Source of the DNA: an uncultured Porphyromonadaceae bacterium
GTDB taxonomy: Bacteria > Bacteroidota > Bacteroidia > Bacteroidales > Muribaculaceae
Assembly (NCBI GenBank): GCA_947178215.1
Contig: CAMWXJ010000004.1
Location: forward strand, 62,001 to 126,000
Direction: 5' to 3'
DNA length: 64,000 nucleotides
This document shows positions 25,724-34,478 of this stretch, piece after piece. The stretch's first letter is position 1. Each line of letters opens with the position of its first letter. The notes under the pieces were generated by a model, which was not told where the DNA came from, made no database searches, and saw only the letters and a list, made by a program, of their open reading frames with translations. The translations under genes and the position numbers were made by a program.

Positions 25724-26767
25724 TCACCGCTCGCCGCGGAGGAAGCTGACTGTCAGCTCCGCCGATTTGCGGAAAGCGCGCTCCTGCCCCGGCACTGTGA
25801 TGAAGAGATGCACGGCTTCGGGAAATTCGACACGCGTGGCCCGCGAGCCGAGCCGGGCGGCAAACTCCCGTCCCTGGTCGCAGAGGATGTCGCGCCCGGC
25901 GGCGACGAGCAGCGTGCGCGGCAAGGCGGCAAGCTCAACGTCGCTGCCGAGTGCCACGCTTACAGCAGGATTGGCTGCGTCGGAGCCGGCGAGATAGGCG
26001 CGGTTGAATTCCTCCATAATTTCGGCGTCAAGGCCATATCCGGAGCCGAAGTCGGCCCACGAGCGGGAGCCGTCGGCGTAAGCCTTTGTCACGGGATAAA
26101 ACAGTACAAGAGCCTCGGCCATCCCGCGACACTCGGGCGCGAGAGCCGTGGCGACGGCAAGATTACCGCCCGAGCTGTCGCCCCCTATCGCTATGCGACG
26201 CGGGTCGATGCCAAGCGCCGCGGCATTGCGCGACACATATCGCAGAGCCTCGACGCAATCGTCGAGCCCAGCCGGATAAGGATTCTCGGGAGCGAGACGA
26301 TAGTCCACCGCGATGACCTTGACGTCGCCCGAAGCCGCCACGGCATCGCAGAAGCGGGCACAGCTGTTAAGGCTGCCAAACGTCCAGCCGCCACCGTGGA
26401 GATAGACAAGCGCCGGCAGCGGAGTGTCGGTGCCGCCGGCCGCCTCGTAGATCCGGAGCCTGTCGGTGAGCATACGCGCAGTGACATTGCCCGACATTTC
26501 CGGCTCACCGTTTCTCGACGCCCTCACTGCATGCAGAGCCTCTGTGTCGCCCTCGATTGCCTTGCGGACAGCGTCGGCCTGGCGGCGCTGCAAGTCTGCC
26601 GGCATCCCGGCAAGAAACGAATCGGCCTCCTGACGCATGAGGCGGTTGTCGACGCGTGAGAGATGCCTTGTTCCTTGGCACGACGACAATGCGGCAGCGG
26701 CTACCGCCGCTACAATCAGCAGCCCGACAAAAACAGCGCTCACACCGCGCCCACAGCCATATCTCAT
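25724..26767 (-). CDS. Alpha/beta-hydrolase (HSL/BAH-type esterase) lipoprotein
   Basis: From the ATG at 26767 the product is 347 residues with a signal segment (AVFVGLLIVAAVAAAALSSC), giving a lipobox Cys. The hydrolase core has the oxyanion-hole motif YLHGGGWTFG, nucleophile elbow GGDSSGGNLA, a late Asp in AAGRDILCDQG and His in EAVHLFITVPG, the pattern of hormone-sensitive-lipase-type esterases. The frame is open 20 codons further upstream with another ATG, but the lipoprotein signal favours this start. Substrate is unknown; acetyl or feruloyl esters on polysaccharides are possible. Confidence 0.85.
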   Translation of the reverse strand: MRYGCGRGVSAVFVGLLIVAAVAAAALSSCQGTRHLSRVDNRLMRQEADSFLAGMPADLQRRQADAVRKAIEGDTEALHAVRASRNGEPEMSGNVTARMLTDRLRIYEAAGGTDTPLPALVYLHGGGWTFGSLNSCARFCDAVAASGDVKVIAVDYRLAPENPYPAGLDDCVEALRYVSRNAAALGIDPRRIAIGGDSSGGNLAVATALAPECRGMAEALVLFYPVTKAYADGSRSWADFGSGYGLDAEIMEEFNRAYLAGSDAANPAVSVALGSDVELAALPRTLLVAAGRDILCDQGREFAARLGSRATRVEFPEAVHLFITVPGQERAFRKSAELTVSFLRGER

Positions 26768-26824
26768 ACAAATCATAATTAACTTCGTGAATAAAATCCG
26801 CAACAACGATTGCGTTTCAGCCCA

Positions 26825-26832
26825 CAAAGATA
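26825..26832 (-). promoter_or_regulatory. -7 element of the esterase gene
   Basis: TATCTTTG on the minus strand (26832-26825) is about 58 bases upstream of the chosen ATG. A -33 match is not seen. Confidence 0.4.
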
Positions 26833-26894
26833 GTCATAATCCCCCTAAGCTCCCCTCCACCGGCCCTGTTCACAAAGCTGTTCACCATATTTCT

Positions 26895-26926
26895 TTTGCA
26901 TCATAAGCGATAATTGATTAATTTTG
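26895..26926 (+). promoter_or_regulatory. Promoter of the surface-sugar operon
   Basis: TTTG (26895-26898), 20 bases, then TAATTTTG (26919-26926): both Bacteroidetes boxes are perfect. The leader to the first gene is about 135 bases, long enough for an antitermination or regulatory element, but I see no strong hairpin or flanking inverted repeats that would make it an invertible promoter. The 302-base gap (26768-27069) holds this, the esterase -7 box and a short TGTTCAC direct repeat. Confidence 0.65.
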
Positions 26927-27069
26927 CGGCTGCCTGCGGGAGTTTCATGCTCTTATAAAAGCGCGTCACGACGCCCTGCTATAAAGCCTCTGATTTCAAG
27001 GGATTTCCCAAATAGGCGTTATATCAAAAAATCAACAACATACCAATACAACTCTTTGCATTTACGAAA

Positions 27070-27672
27070 GTGATTGAACAACTTTCTTCATCTGATACTT
27101 ACATAGACCGGACCTCAATAATAGACGAGAACGCAACTATCGGTACCGGTTGCCGTATATGGCATTTCTGCCATATAATGAGCGGTGCCACAATAGGTGA
27201 GCGATGCAGTCTGGGGCAGAATGTCATGATAGGGCAAGGAGTGAATCTTGGGCGCAACGTCAAAGTTCAGAACAATGTATCAATTTTCGCAGGAGTCACG
27301 ATAGAAGACAACGTGTTTCTGGGGCCAAGCTGTGTATTTACCAACGTGCGCAATCCGCGAAGCGAGATATGTCGCCACGGCCATTTTGAAAAGACGCTTG
27401 TAAAAGAGGGCGCTACAATAGGAGCAAACGCGACCATTCGCTGCGGCGTGACAATAGGACGTTACGGATTTGTAGGAGCAGGGAGCGTAGTCACAACCGA
27501 TGTCCCCGACTACTGTATCGTAACAGGTATTCCCGCAAGACCCACAGGGTGGATGAGCCGTAACGGTTGCCGTCTGGAATTTGACGAAACAGGACTTGCC
27601 GTATGCCCCGAATCCGGAGCAAAATACAGAAATGTCAACGGAGTAGTGTATGAAGAACATGAAGCATATTAA
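27070..27672 (+). CDS. wbpD: UDP-2-acetamido-3-amino-2,3-dideoxyuronate N-acetyltransferase
   Basis: A 200-residue left-handed beta-helix acetyltransferase. Hexapeptide repeats run from about 22 to 155 ([98 protein letters not shown]). The tail [16 protein letters not shown] with VCPESGAKY is diagnostic of the WbpD/WlbB group. It acetylates the 3-amino group made by WbpE, giving a UDP-2,3-diacetamido-2,3-dideoxyuronic acid. The start is GTG at 27070, preceded by GAAA. It is the first gene of the cassette and overlaps the next by 23 bases. Confidence 0.88.
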   Translation: MIEQLSSSDTYIDRTSIIDENATIGTGCRIWHFCHIMSGATIGERCSLGQNVMIGQGVNLGRNVKVQNNVSIFAGVTIEDNVFLGPSCVFTNVRNPRSEICRHGHFEKTLVKEGATIGANATIRCGVTIGRYGFVGAGSVVTTDVPDYCIVTGIPARPTGWMSRNGCRLEFDETGLAVCPESGAKYRNVNGVVYEEHEAY

Positions 27673-28969
27673 TATATACGAGTTTCTTAAATCCCATAGA
27701 GCATCTGTGGCGGTGGTTGGTCTTGGATACGTCGGGCTGCCACTGGCATTGGAGTTGTCAAAACATTTCAATGTCGTGGGATACGACTCCTGCTCTGATA
27801 CAATTGACTCTATCTCAGACATTTTACCCCCCCCCGATCACATCGGGGAGTCTGGACACATAAATGAAGGCAACCTTGCCGTAGTCAAGACGACAGAGGG
27901 TATTGCCGACGCATCGTTCTATATCATAGCGGTCGGCACTCCAGTAGACAGCAATCACAATCCCGATATCAACCATCTGCTGTCAGCCACTGCGACGGTA
28001 GGGCGGCTGCTAAAACCGGGCGACTATGTAGTCTATGAGTCAACGGTATTTCCCGGTTGCACCGAAGAAGAGTGTGTGCCGCTGCTCGAAAAAATCTCAG
28101 GGCTGAAATGCGGTCACGATTTCAAGGTAGGCTACTCGCCGGAGCGGATAAACCCCGGAGATGCATCACATGTTTTCGCTAACACCCCAAAAATAATTTC
28201 AGGATGCGACGATGAGGCCGCTGCAGAAATAGCCCGTGTTTACGGTAGTGCGATTAGCGCCCGACTCCACGTGGCACACAGCATACGCTCGGCCGAAGCG
28301 GCAAAACTTCTGGAAAACATTCAGCGGTGTGTCAACATAGCTCTGATAAACGAGATGTCGAAGACATTCGCAAAAATGGGCATTGACACAAACGAAGTAA
28401 TAAAACTTGCCGCGTCAAAATGGAATTTCACGGAATATTCGCCTGGACTGGTAGGCGGTCATTGCATACCTGTCGACCCCTATTATCTGATTGCGGAAGC
28501 CTCGCGTGCCGGAATTGATATGCCGCTGACCCGTATGGGATGTGCGGTCAACGAAAGTATGCCTGATTATGTGGCCGATTCAGTAGCGACACGCATACGA
28601 CAGACAGGCCATGACGGACGACGACCTCGTGTGTTAGTGCTTGGAATAGCATACAAACGTAATTCCGACGACATCCGCAACAGCGGCGTCGTGGAGATGA
28701 TCGCGCGGCTGTTGTCGCACGGCATTGAATGTGATGTCGTCGACGAAATGGCCGACAGTGAAGCGGTGAAGCGTATGTATGGGATAGAGCTGTTGCCTGA
28801 GCCGTCGGGTGTATATGACGCCGTAATTGTCGCTGTCGACCACGACTGTTACGCCAATCTTGATGAGAAGTGGTTTGAGAGCGTTTCAGTGGGAGCCGAC
28901 ACTCTGCTTGCTGACCTCTGCGGGACTTTCCGCGGAAAAGTGTCAAATCTCAAATACTGGACTTTGTAA
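27650..28969 (+). CDS. UDP-N-acetylhexosamine 6-dehydrogenase (WbpO/TviB/WbpA class)
   Basis: A 439-residue NAD-dependent nucleotide-sugar dehydrogenase, oxidising C6 of a UDP-HexNAc to the uronic acid. The N-terminal Rossmann motif is [17 protein letters not shown] at about 20-36; then [35 protein letters not shown], the [22 protein letters not shown] helix and catalytic Cys272 in [15 protein letters not shown]. The last third ([19 protein letters not shown]) is the UDP-binding domain. It is most like WbpO/TviB members; whether it takes UDP-GlcNAc or UDP-GalNAc is open. Residues 60-62 (PPP) are encoded within a run of nine C. Confidence 0.9.
   Translation: MKNMKHINIYEFLKSHRASVAVVGLGYVGLPLALELSKHFNVVGYDSCSDTIDSISDILPPPDHIGESGHINEGNLAVVKTTEGIADASFYIIAVGTPVDSNHNPDINHLLSATATVGRLLKPGDYVVYESTVFPGCTEEECVPLLEKISGLKCGHDFKVGYSPERINPGDASHVFANTPKIISGCDDEAAAEIARVYGSAISARLHVAHSIRSAEAAKLLENIQRCVNIALINEMSKTFAKMGIDTNEVIKLAASKWNFTEYSPGLVGGHCIPVDPYYLIAEASRAGIDMPLTRMGCAVNESMPDYVADSVATRIRQTGHDGRRPRVLVLGIAYKRNSDDIRNSGVVEMIARLLSHGIECDVVDEMADSEAVKRMYGIELLPEPSGVYDAVIVAVDHDCYANLDEKWFESVSVGADTLLADLCGTFRGKVSNLKYWTL
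27827..27835 (+). repeat. Homopolymeric C9 tract inside the dehydrogenase gene
   Basis: Nine consecutive C encode Pro60-Pro62 of the dehydrogenase early in its coding region. The frame is intact as read. Change by one C would truncate the protein shortly after. Confidence 0.9.
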
Positions 28970-30468
28970 TGCGGCTTCCCACCGGGTCTATTATCGACGC
29001 ATTGCGCGGAAGCCGTACTGCCGGTGCCGCGTGGGTCGGGCTTGCGAGGAGCGTATCGCTGTGCATGTCACTTTGCATCGCGGTATTTCTTAGTCGCATC
29101 ATGGAGCCTGAGAGTTACGGCACATATCTACAAATACTGTATATTTACTCGACCCTGCTGGTGCTGTTTTCTCTCGGTTTGCCCGGATGTTACTCTTATT
29201 TTCTTGGCCGGGTCAGTGCCGAGGAGGGACGTGCGATAGTGACAAAGCTTACCGGAGTATGCACCGCGGCGGGAGCCTTGTTTTCGCTGTCACTGTTTTT
29301 GTTTGCCGATGATATTGCTCTGTTTATGAGTAACGCATCACTTGCATCGGGACTGAGGGTTTTCGCTGTCGTGCCTGTCACGCTGATGCCTGTGGCAGGA
29401 GTTGAGGGCATAATGATTACTTACAGACGCAGCCGGTTGCTGGCGTGCTATGTGTGTACGAGCCGGCTATTGACATTGCTGTGTGTCGTCACGGCCGCCT
29501 GGCACTACAAGGGCGACGTAACATATGTTACCGCCGCCTTTGCTGCGGCTTCGGTACTGTCGGCCGCCGCGGGTATAAGGCTTTCGTATCTTCCGTTCAA
29601 GGGCATTCTTTCCGTGCCATGCCACATCACATATCGTGATTTCTTCCGCTTTGCATTGCCGGTGTTCTATTCGGGCATCTACGGTTTCATCATCACCTCA
29701 TCAAGTCGATTTTTTGTGAGCCGTTATTTTGGAGCCGAGGACTTTGCAGTATTCTCAAATGGATTCCGTGAAGTGCCGTTGGCTGTCATCGTCGCATCGT
29801 CGGTCGGGTCGGTATTATTACCCGAGTTGTCAAGATTGTCGGTAGGCGAACGGGCGTCATGTATTGATGTATGGCGTCGGTCCGTAAGCAAGTCAGCCTC
29901 CATTATATGGCCTGTATCGGTATTCTGCATAGTTTTCGCGCCGGAAATCATGGTCACTTTTTTCGGCGAGAGCTACCGCGCCGGGGCCGACCTGTTCAGG
30001 CTCGCATCCCTGGTGTGTTTTGTAAGAGTTGTGCCTTTCTACCCTCTTATGGCTGCCTTGGGACGTATGCGCGACTTTGCCAGAGCACATCTTTACACGG
30101 CATTGCTTCTTGTGACAACCGATTATATCACGTCTGTGTATTACCCCTCTCTCACGGCGCTGGCTGCCGTGTCAGTGGCTACCACATTGTTTTGTATGCT
30201 GCTTCTGTTTCGGTCGGTTGCGACGGCCACAGGCACAGGTTTGGTCACGCTCATCCCTTTATCGCGGCTGTGGCGACTGATTGTCGTGTCGGGAGCGGCT
30301 TGTATGGCTGCAAAAGCAGCAGTCGCATGGTCAGAAATCACAAATATGCCTGTCGCACTTCTGGTTGCTGCGGCTGTTGCCATACCCGTTTATCTTATAA
30401 TCGCAGGAGCGTCAGGGATAGATTACTTACCTATACTGCGCAAATCTGTTTCAGACGTCAACCGATAA
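28969..30468 (+). CDS. Polysaccharide flippase (Wzx/MATE-like, MOP superfamily)
   Basis: A 499-residue polytopic membrane protein with about 12-14 hydrophobic segments from residue 20 to 490. It has the start typical of O-unit flippases (SVSLCMSLCIAVFLSRIMEPESYGTY split over TM1-2; later FALPVFYSGIYGFIITSSSRFFVSRYFG). It would move undecaprenyl-linked oligosaccharide across the inner membrane. Its ATG overlaps the dehydrogenase stop (TAATG). No Wzy polymerase or initiating glycosyl transferase is found in the window. Confidence 0.85.
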   Translation: MRLPTGSIIDALRGSRTAGAAWVGLARSVSLCMSLCIAVFLSRIMEPESYGTYLQILYIYSTLLVLFSLGLPGCYSYFLGRVSAEEGRAIVTKLTGVCTAAGALFSLSLFLFADDIALFMSNASLASGLRVFAVVPVTLMPVAGVEGIMITYRRSRLLACYVCTSRLLTLLCVVTAAWHYKGDVTYVTAAFAAASVLSAAAGIRLSYLPFKGILSVPCHITYRDFFRFALPVFYSGIYGFIITSSSRFFVSRYFGAEDFAVFSNGFREVPLAVIVASSVGSVLLPELSRLSVGERASCIDVWRRSVSKSASIIWPVSVFCIVFAPEIMVTFFGESYRAGADLFRLASLVCFVRVVPFYPLMAALGRMRDFARAHLYTALLLVTTDYITSVYYPSLTALAAVSVATTLFCMLLLFRSVATATGTGLVTLIPLSRLWRLIVVSGAACMAAKAAVAWSEITNMPVALLVAAAVAIPVYLIIAGASGIDYLPILRKSVSDVNR

Positions 30469-30484
30469 TATCAACCTCCCGCTT

Positions 30485-31744
30485 ATGAACATACTTATAA
30501 TAACAAACTATTTTCATCCTCTCCCCATTATCGCTGCGTTCAGACTCGATGCCTTTGCTAAATATTTCCGTAGCGCAGGCCATGATGTGACAGTAATTAC
30601 CTACGGCGTGGAAAATACGACCTCTAATGCATTTGATTGCGACATAAGGTATGTCACAGACCCGACAGCACGCCTATATCCGCAAAAATGTCATTTCCGT
30701 GATACAAGTCGTTATATTGTGCCACGAATTCTAAAAGCTCTGGAAACACGACTGACGCTCAACCAATTGCACCTATGGTGCGCCAAGGCAACAAAAATGG
30801 CGCGTCAAATTATCTCCGAGAAACGAATTGACCTCTTACTTACGACAGTAGGCTTTGATATGGCCTGTCACATTTGCGGTCTACGGCTCAAAACCGAATT
30901 TCCGGAAATATTCTGGATTGCAGATATGCGTGACGAATTGCGCGACCCCATGATGAGATTCAAGTTGCCGCTTCTACACCAAATACTCCTGAAATCGTAT
31001 AGACGGAAGATGCAGGATACGCTGGATAAGTCGGACTTACTACTCAGTGTATCAGCACCAATAGTGGATGGCCTCAGACGCTCATCTTCTCACCATAGGG
31101 CGCTTGAAATACGAAACGGATACGATTATCCCGAAATGTATGACACTTGCTTCCAGAAGAGGTTTACAATGATGTATCTTGGAAACTTCTACTTGAATAT
31201 ACATCCCGACAGCTGGTTTCAGGCATACACTGAGCTGCTGGACGAAGGACGCCTGCCCAAGGACAGCCTGATTAAGATTGTGGGCAACCGTGTTCCCATA
31301 AAAATTCCTGACGCTATAAGTCAGAATGTCATCGAAATGCCTGTTGTGACACATGATGAGGCCGTACGAATGTCGATAGAGGAGACAGACGTGCTTGTTA
31401 TGGTATATAGTCCGCGTAAGGGCAGAAGGGGCGTTTACTCAGGCAAACTGCTTGATTACCTGGCAACCAACAAGCCTATTATATCAATATATGACCACAG
31501 TGACGTGGTAGGCGAACTTATGCGCGATACCCGCGCAGGCTTTGCCGTGGACGAGGACGACATACCGGCAATAAAGGATGCTTTGATGGACTGCTACAGA
31601 TTGTGGCTTGAAAAACGCACCATGCCACGCGACTGGGAGAAAATCAAGGAATTCCGCCGCAGTCATCAGGTAGGCCTGCTACTTGACTATCTCGAAAAGG
31701 AGATGCGCGACAGAGACACTGCCGGAAAATCGGATATGCAATAA
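30485..31744 (+). CDS. Glycosyltransferase, GT4-like
   Basis: A 419-residue GT-B-fold enzyme. It starts MNILIITNYFHPLPI with an FRLDAFAKYFRSAGHDVTVIT acceptor-side Rossmann region, and has DLLLTTVGFDMACH and ADMRDEL in the first half. The C-terminal donor domain holds MYLGNFYLNIHPDSWF, IKIVGNRVPI, YSGKLLDYLATNKPII (the conserved region in place of EX7E) and TRAGFAVDEDDI. Donor and acceptor are not predictable, but the neighbours suggest a diacetamido uronic acid donor. Base composition is clearly more AT-rich than that of flanking housekeeping genes. Confidence 0.85.
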   Translation: MNILIITNYFHPLPIIAAFRLDAFAKYFRSAGHDVTVITYGVENTTSNAFDCDIRYVTDPTARLYPQKCHFRDTSRYIVPRILKALETRLTLNQLHLWCAKATKMARQIISEKRIDLLLTTVGFDMACHICGLRLKTEFPEIFWIADMRDELRDPMMRFKLPLLHQILLKSYRRKMQDTLDKSDLLLSVSAPIVDGLRRSSSHHRALEIRNGYDYPEMYDTCFQKRFTMMYLGNFYLNIHPDSWFQAYTELLDEGRLPKDSLIKIVGNRVPIKIPDAISQNVIEMPVVTHDEAVRMSIEETDVLVMVYSPRKGRRGVYSGKLLDYLATNKPIISIYDHSDVVGELMRDTRAGFAVDEDDIPAIKDALMDCYRLWLEKRTMPRDWEKIKEFRRSHQVGLLLDYLEKEMRDRDTAGKSDMQ

Positions 31745-31782
31745 ATGAAATACGGAGCAAAATCATATAAAGCCAACAAGTC

Positions 31783-32745
31783 ATGGAACAAGACCAACAA
31801 AGGTTTGCCATAATAGGTGTGGGCGGTTACATAGCGCCGCGCCACCTCGGAGCTATCGAAAGTATCGGCGGTAAGGTTGTAGCAGCGTGCGATGTGTCAG
31901 ACAGCGTTGGAATCATCGACTCATATTTTCCGCAAGCTGACTTCACTACCGACCACAGGGCTTTTCTTGACGGCCTAAACGGGCACCGCGCTGATTATCT
32001 CACCGTGTGTACGCCCAATTTCCTGCACTGCAAACATTCTGCCATTGCGATGAACGCCGGCCTGGATGTAATCTGCGAGAAGCCAGTCGTCTTGACATGC
32101 GAAGAGCACCACCTACTGTCAGGTATACAAGCGGAGTCGGGGCAACGGGTGTTTCCTATTCTCCAAATGCGACTTCATCCTGAGGCTGCAAGAATCAAAG
32201 ACAAGATAAAAAATGACACAAGCGATGTGTACCATGATGTGGAACTGGTCTATGTGGCACCGAGAGGAAAATGGTATGCCGCGTCATGGAAAGGCGACAC
32301 CGATAAAAGCGGTGGTGTGCTGACTAACATAGGAATTCATTTTATTGACCTGCTGCACTGGATATTCGGCAAGCGGCGAGGTATGATAATCCACCATTCG
32401 GCACCCGACTGTATTTCAGGCATTATCGAACTTGACAAAGCGCGCGTGTGCTTTTTTCTAAGTGTCAATCCTTCGCATGTACCCGCCAATCACACCGGGG
32501 CATGGCGGCGCCTGACGATAGACGGTGAGGATTTTGATTTTTCCGCCGGCTTTGCTAATCTCCATAACCTCAGCTACCATGAAATTATTGCCGGCAGAGG
32601 TTTCTCTCTCGACGACACATTTGACGCCATAGAAACGGCAGAAGAGGCCCGCCGACTCGTTGTATCACCTGCGACAGACACTTGCCATCCTATGCTGAGA
32701 AAAGTTGTAGGATATAGACACACTTCCATAAATCCTATGTCATGA
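31783..32745 (+). CDS. wbpB: UDP-2-acetamido-2-deoxyuronate C3-dehydrogenase (Gfo/Idh/MocA)
   Basis: A 320-residue oxidoreductase that matches WbpB/WlbA along its length: FAIIGVGGYIAPRHLGAIES with the Rossmann glycines, ACDVSDSVGIIDSYFPQA, CTPNFLHCKHSAIAMNAG, DVICEKPVVLT (catalytic Lys), and KWYAASWKGDTDKSGGVLTNIGIHFIDLLHW with the conserved Lys/Gly/His set. It oxidises C3 of the UDP-HexNAc uronic acid before transamination. The stop overlaps the aminotransferase start in ATGA, which agrees with their coupled reaction. Confidence 0.9.
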   Translation: MEQDQQRFAIIGVGGYIAPRHLGAIESIGGKVVAACDVSDSVGIIDSYFPQADFTTDHRAFLDGLNGHRADYLTVCTPNFLHCKHSAIAMNAGLDVICEKPVVLTCEEHHLLSGIQAESGQRVFPILQMRLHPEAARIKDKIKNDTSDVYHDVELVYVAPRGKWYAASWKGDTDKSGGVLTNIGIHFIDLLHWIFGKRRGMIIHHSAPDCISGIIELDKARVCFFLSVNPSHVPANHTGAWRRLTIDGEDFDFSAGFANLHNLSYHEIIAGRGFSLDDTFDAIETAEEARRLVVSPATDTCHPMLRKVVGYRHTSINPMS

Positions 32746-33875
32746 TACGGATGGTAAATCTTTACGCACAGTACCTGTCGGTCAAGGATGAAATGGATAC
32801 CGCGATTGATGAGGTGATGAGAAGCGCGTCGTTTATTCGCGGACCGCAGGTAGGACTGCTCGAACAGGAGCTCGCGCAATTTGCGGGCGTGAGTCACTGC
32901 GTTACTTGCGGAAGCGGCACCGACGCACTGCTTCTGTCGATGGCAGCCTTAGGAATAGGTCGTGGAGACGACGTGATAATGCCTTCGTTCACCTTCGGGG
33001 CTGTCGCGGAGTGTGTTGCACTGATGGGAGCGACACCGGTTTTCGCCGACGTAAATCCGCTGACATTCAACATTGAGCCTGAAAGCGTCGAGAGGCTTAT
33101 CAGTCCGCGCACGCGGGCCATTGTGCCGGTACACTTGTTCGGACAGCCGTGCGACATGTCACACTTATGTGATATTGCCGAAGCTCACGGTATTGCGATA
33201 GTCGAGGATAATGCACAATCGTTCGGCGCCGGATGCCGCATGAACTCCGGAGCCATGTTGCCGGCCGGCAGTATCGGCAAAGTAGGCTGCACCTCTTTCT
33301 TCCCGACAAAAGTACTCGGAGGTTACGGAGATGGTGGAGCGGTGTTCACCAACGACGCCGACCTCGCGACAAAAATCCGTATGCTTGCCAATCATGGCCA
33401 GAAACCCAAGTACCATTACCGCACTCCCGGATTCAATTCACGTCTTGACACATTGCAGGCGGCCGTACTACGTGTCAAGCTAAGGCATATAGCCGACTGG
33501 ACCGATTCAAGAGTCATAGCCTCCCGGCGATATGATGACGCACTCCGTGGAGTGGCGGGAATTTCGCTACCCGTCACCGCACCCGGAGTCACACATGTGT
33601 ATCACCAGTACACACTGAGAGTCAGACCGGATTTGCGCGACGGCCTTAAAGATTATCTTGGCAATCACGGAATAGAGTCGATGGTGTACTATCCCACATT
33701 GCTGTGCGGACAGGACGCCTACAAAGATATATCCCGCACTGACACTTGTATGGACGGGGCACAATCATTGCCGCAGAGCGTGCTGTCACTTCCTGTATGC
33801 AGTCATCTCGACGAATCTGACCAAAACCGCGTCGTGGCTGTCATTAAGGAATATATGTCACTGCACGCCGGCTGA
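32742..33875 (+). CDS. wbpE: UDP-2-acetamido-2-deoxy-3-oxouronate aminotransferase (DegT/DnrJ/EryC1/StrS)
   Basis: A 377-residue PLP enzyme of the sugar aminotransferase family; its start VNLYAQYLSVKDEMDTAID resembles WbpE/WlbC. Landmarks are GSGTDALLLSMAALGIGRGD (phosphate pocket), PSFTFGAVAECVALMGATPVFADV, VPVHLFGQPCDM, IVEDNAQSFGA (Asp contacting PLP nitrogen) and the Schiff-base Lys190 in CTSFFPTKVLGGYGDGGAV. The C-terminal HVYHQYTLRV and MVYYPTLLCGQ are family signatures. It aminates C3 using glutamate, feeding WbpD. It is the last gene of the operon. Confidence 0.9.
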   Translation: MIRMVNLYAQYLSVKDEMDTAIDEVMRSASFIRGPQVGLLEQELAQFAGVSHCVTCGSGTDALLLSMAALGIGRGDDVIMPSFTFGAVAECVALMGATPVFADVNPLTFNIEPESVERLISPRTRAIVPVHLFGQPCDMSHLCDIAEAHGIAIVEDNAQSFGAGCRMNSGAMLPAGSIGKVGCTSFFPTKVLGGYGDGGAVFTNDADLATKIRMLANHGQKPKYHYRTPGFNSRLDTLQAAVLRVKLRHIADWTDSRVIASRRYDDALRGVAGISLPVTAPGVTHVYHQYTLRVRPDLRDGLKDYLGNHGIESMVYYPTLLCGQDAYKDISRTDTCMDGAQSLPQSVLSLPVCSHLDESDQNRVVAVIKEYMSLHAG

Positions 33876-33891
33876 GGCCCACCCGGCACGG

Positions 33892-34347
33892 TCAGCGGGC
33901 GGAACGCTTGTCGCGGTTGATGGTGTAGACAGTGTCGCCGAAGATACGGATTGTGCGGGTGACGTCGATTTTGTGGCCGCGGCGGCAGCGTAGATAGGTA
34001 TCCGGGGTGCCGGCGTCTACGTAGCCGCGAGTGCCGTCGTCGGCGCGAAACCACACGTTGTAGTGCTTGAAGGTACGGCGCTGATAGGCTTTGCGTCCGG
34101 TGGTGGTGCGGGTTGTAATCTCTTTAGCAGTGACGGTGACACGCATGTCGTCGGTGCTACGCGGGGGCGCGGTGATGTCAACGACACATATCGTCAGCAG
34201 GATTGCGCCTACGCCGCCAACAATCCACGCCATGCGCCTCAGGGCGGGCCAGTGACGGCTCTCTTTAAGGTGTTTGCGGATTGAAAAGAACACCACCATG
34301 GCCACGCAACACACTGAGGCCGCCATCCACATATATCTGAATATCAT
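33892..34347 (-). CDS. Two-pass membrane protein of unknown function
   Basis: A 151-residue protein I do not recognise. Hydrophobic segments are at about 5-22 (YMWMAASVCCVAMVVFFSI) and 40-58 (MAWIVGGVGAILLTICVVD). A soluble 90-residue C-terminal part is rich in Thr/Arg (TVTAKEITTRTTTGRKAYQRR) with a GYVDAGTPDTYLRCRRG stretch and may be a small beta domain. It is convergent with wbpE (16-base gap). Confidence 0.5.
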   Translation of the reverse strand: MIFRYMWMAASVCCVAMVVFFSIRKHLKESRHWPALRRMAWIVGGVGAILLTICVVDITAPPRSTDDMRVTVTAKEITTRTTTGRKAYQRRTFKHYNVWFRADDGTRGYVDAGTPDTYLRCRRGHKIDVTRTIRIFGDTVYTINRDKRSAR

Positions 34348-34395
34348 AATGAATTGAGTTGTAGGGTGACTTGTGTATGCTGCTATATCGACAGA

Positions 34396-34439
34396 TGCGC
34401 CACGTTCACGGCCTCAATGGGTACCGTGGCGTCGGCGCA
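34396..34439. other. Imperfect hairpin between two minus-strand genes
   Basis: TGCGCCACGTTCACGG (34396-34411) pairs with CCGTGGCGTCGGCGCA (34424-34439), with a short interruption. It lies downstream of the M48 peptidase gene and upstream of the membrane-protein gene; it may be a terminator, but lacks a U tract. Confidence 0.35.
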
Positions 34440-34478
34440 CCTGTCATAACTTTTTACTATTACAGCGGGGGGCGTGGA

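Noticed and set aside
26768-27069. An invertible promoter ahead of the surface-sugar operon
   Set aside because: Bacteroidales surface-glycan promoters are often invertible, but I found no inverted repeats flanking 26895-26926; only short direct repeats of TGTTCAC are present.
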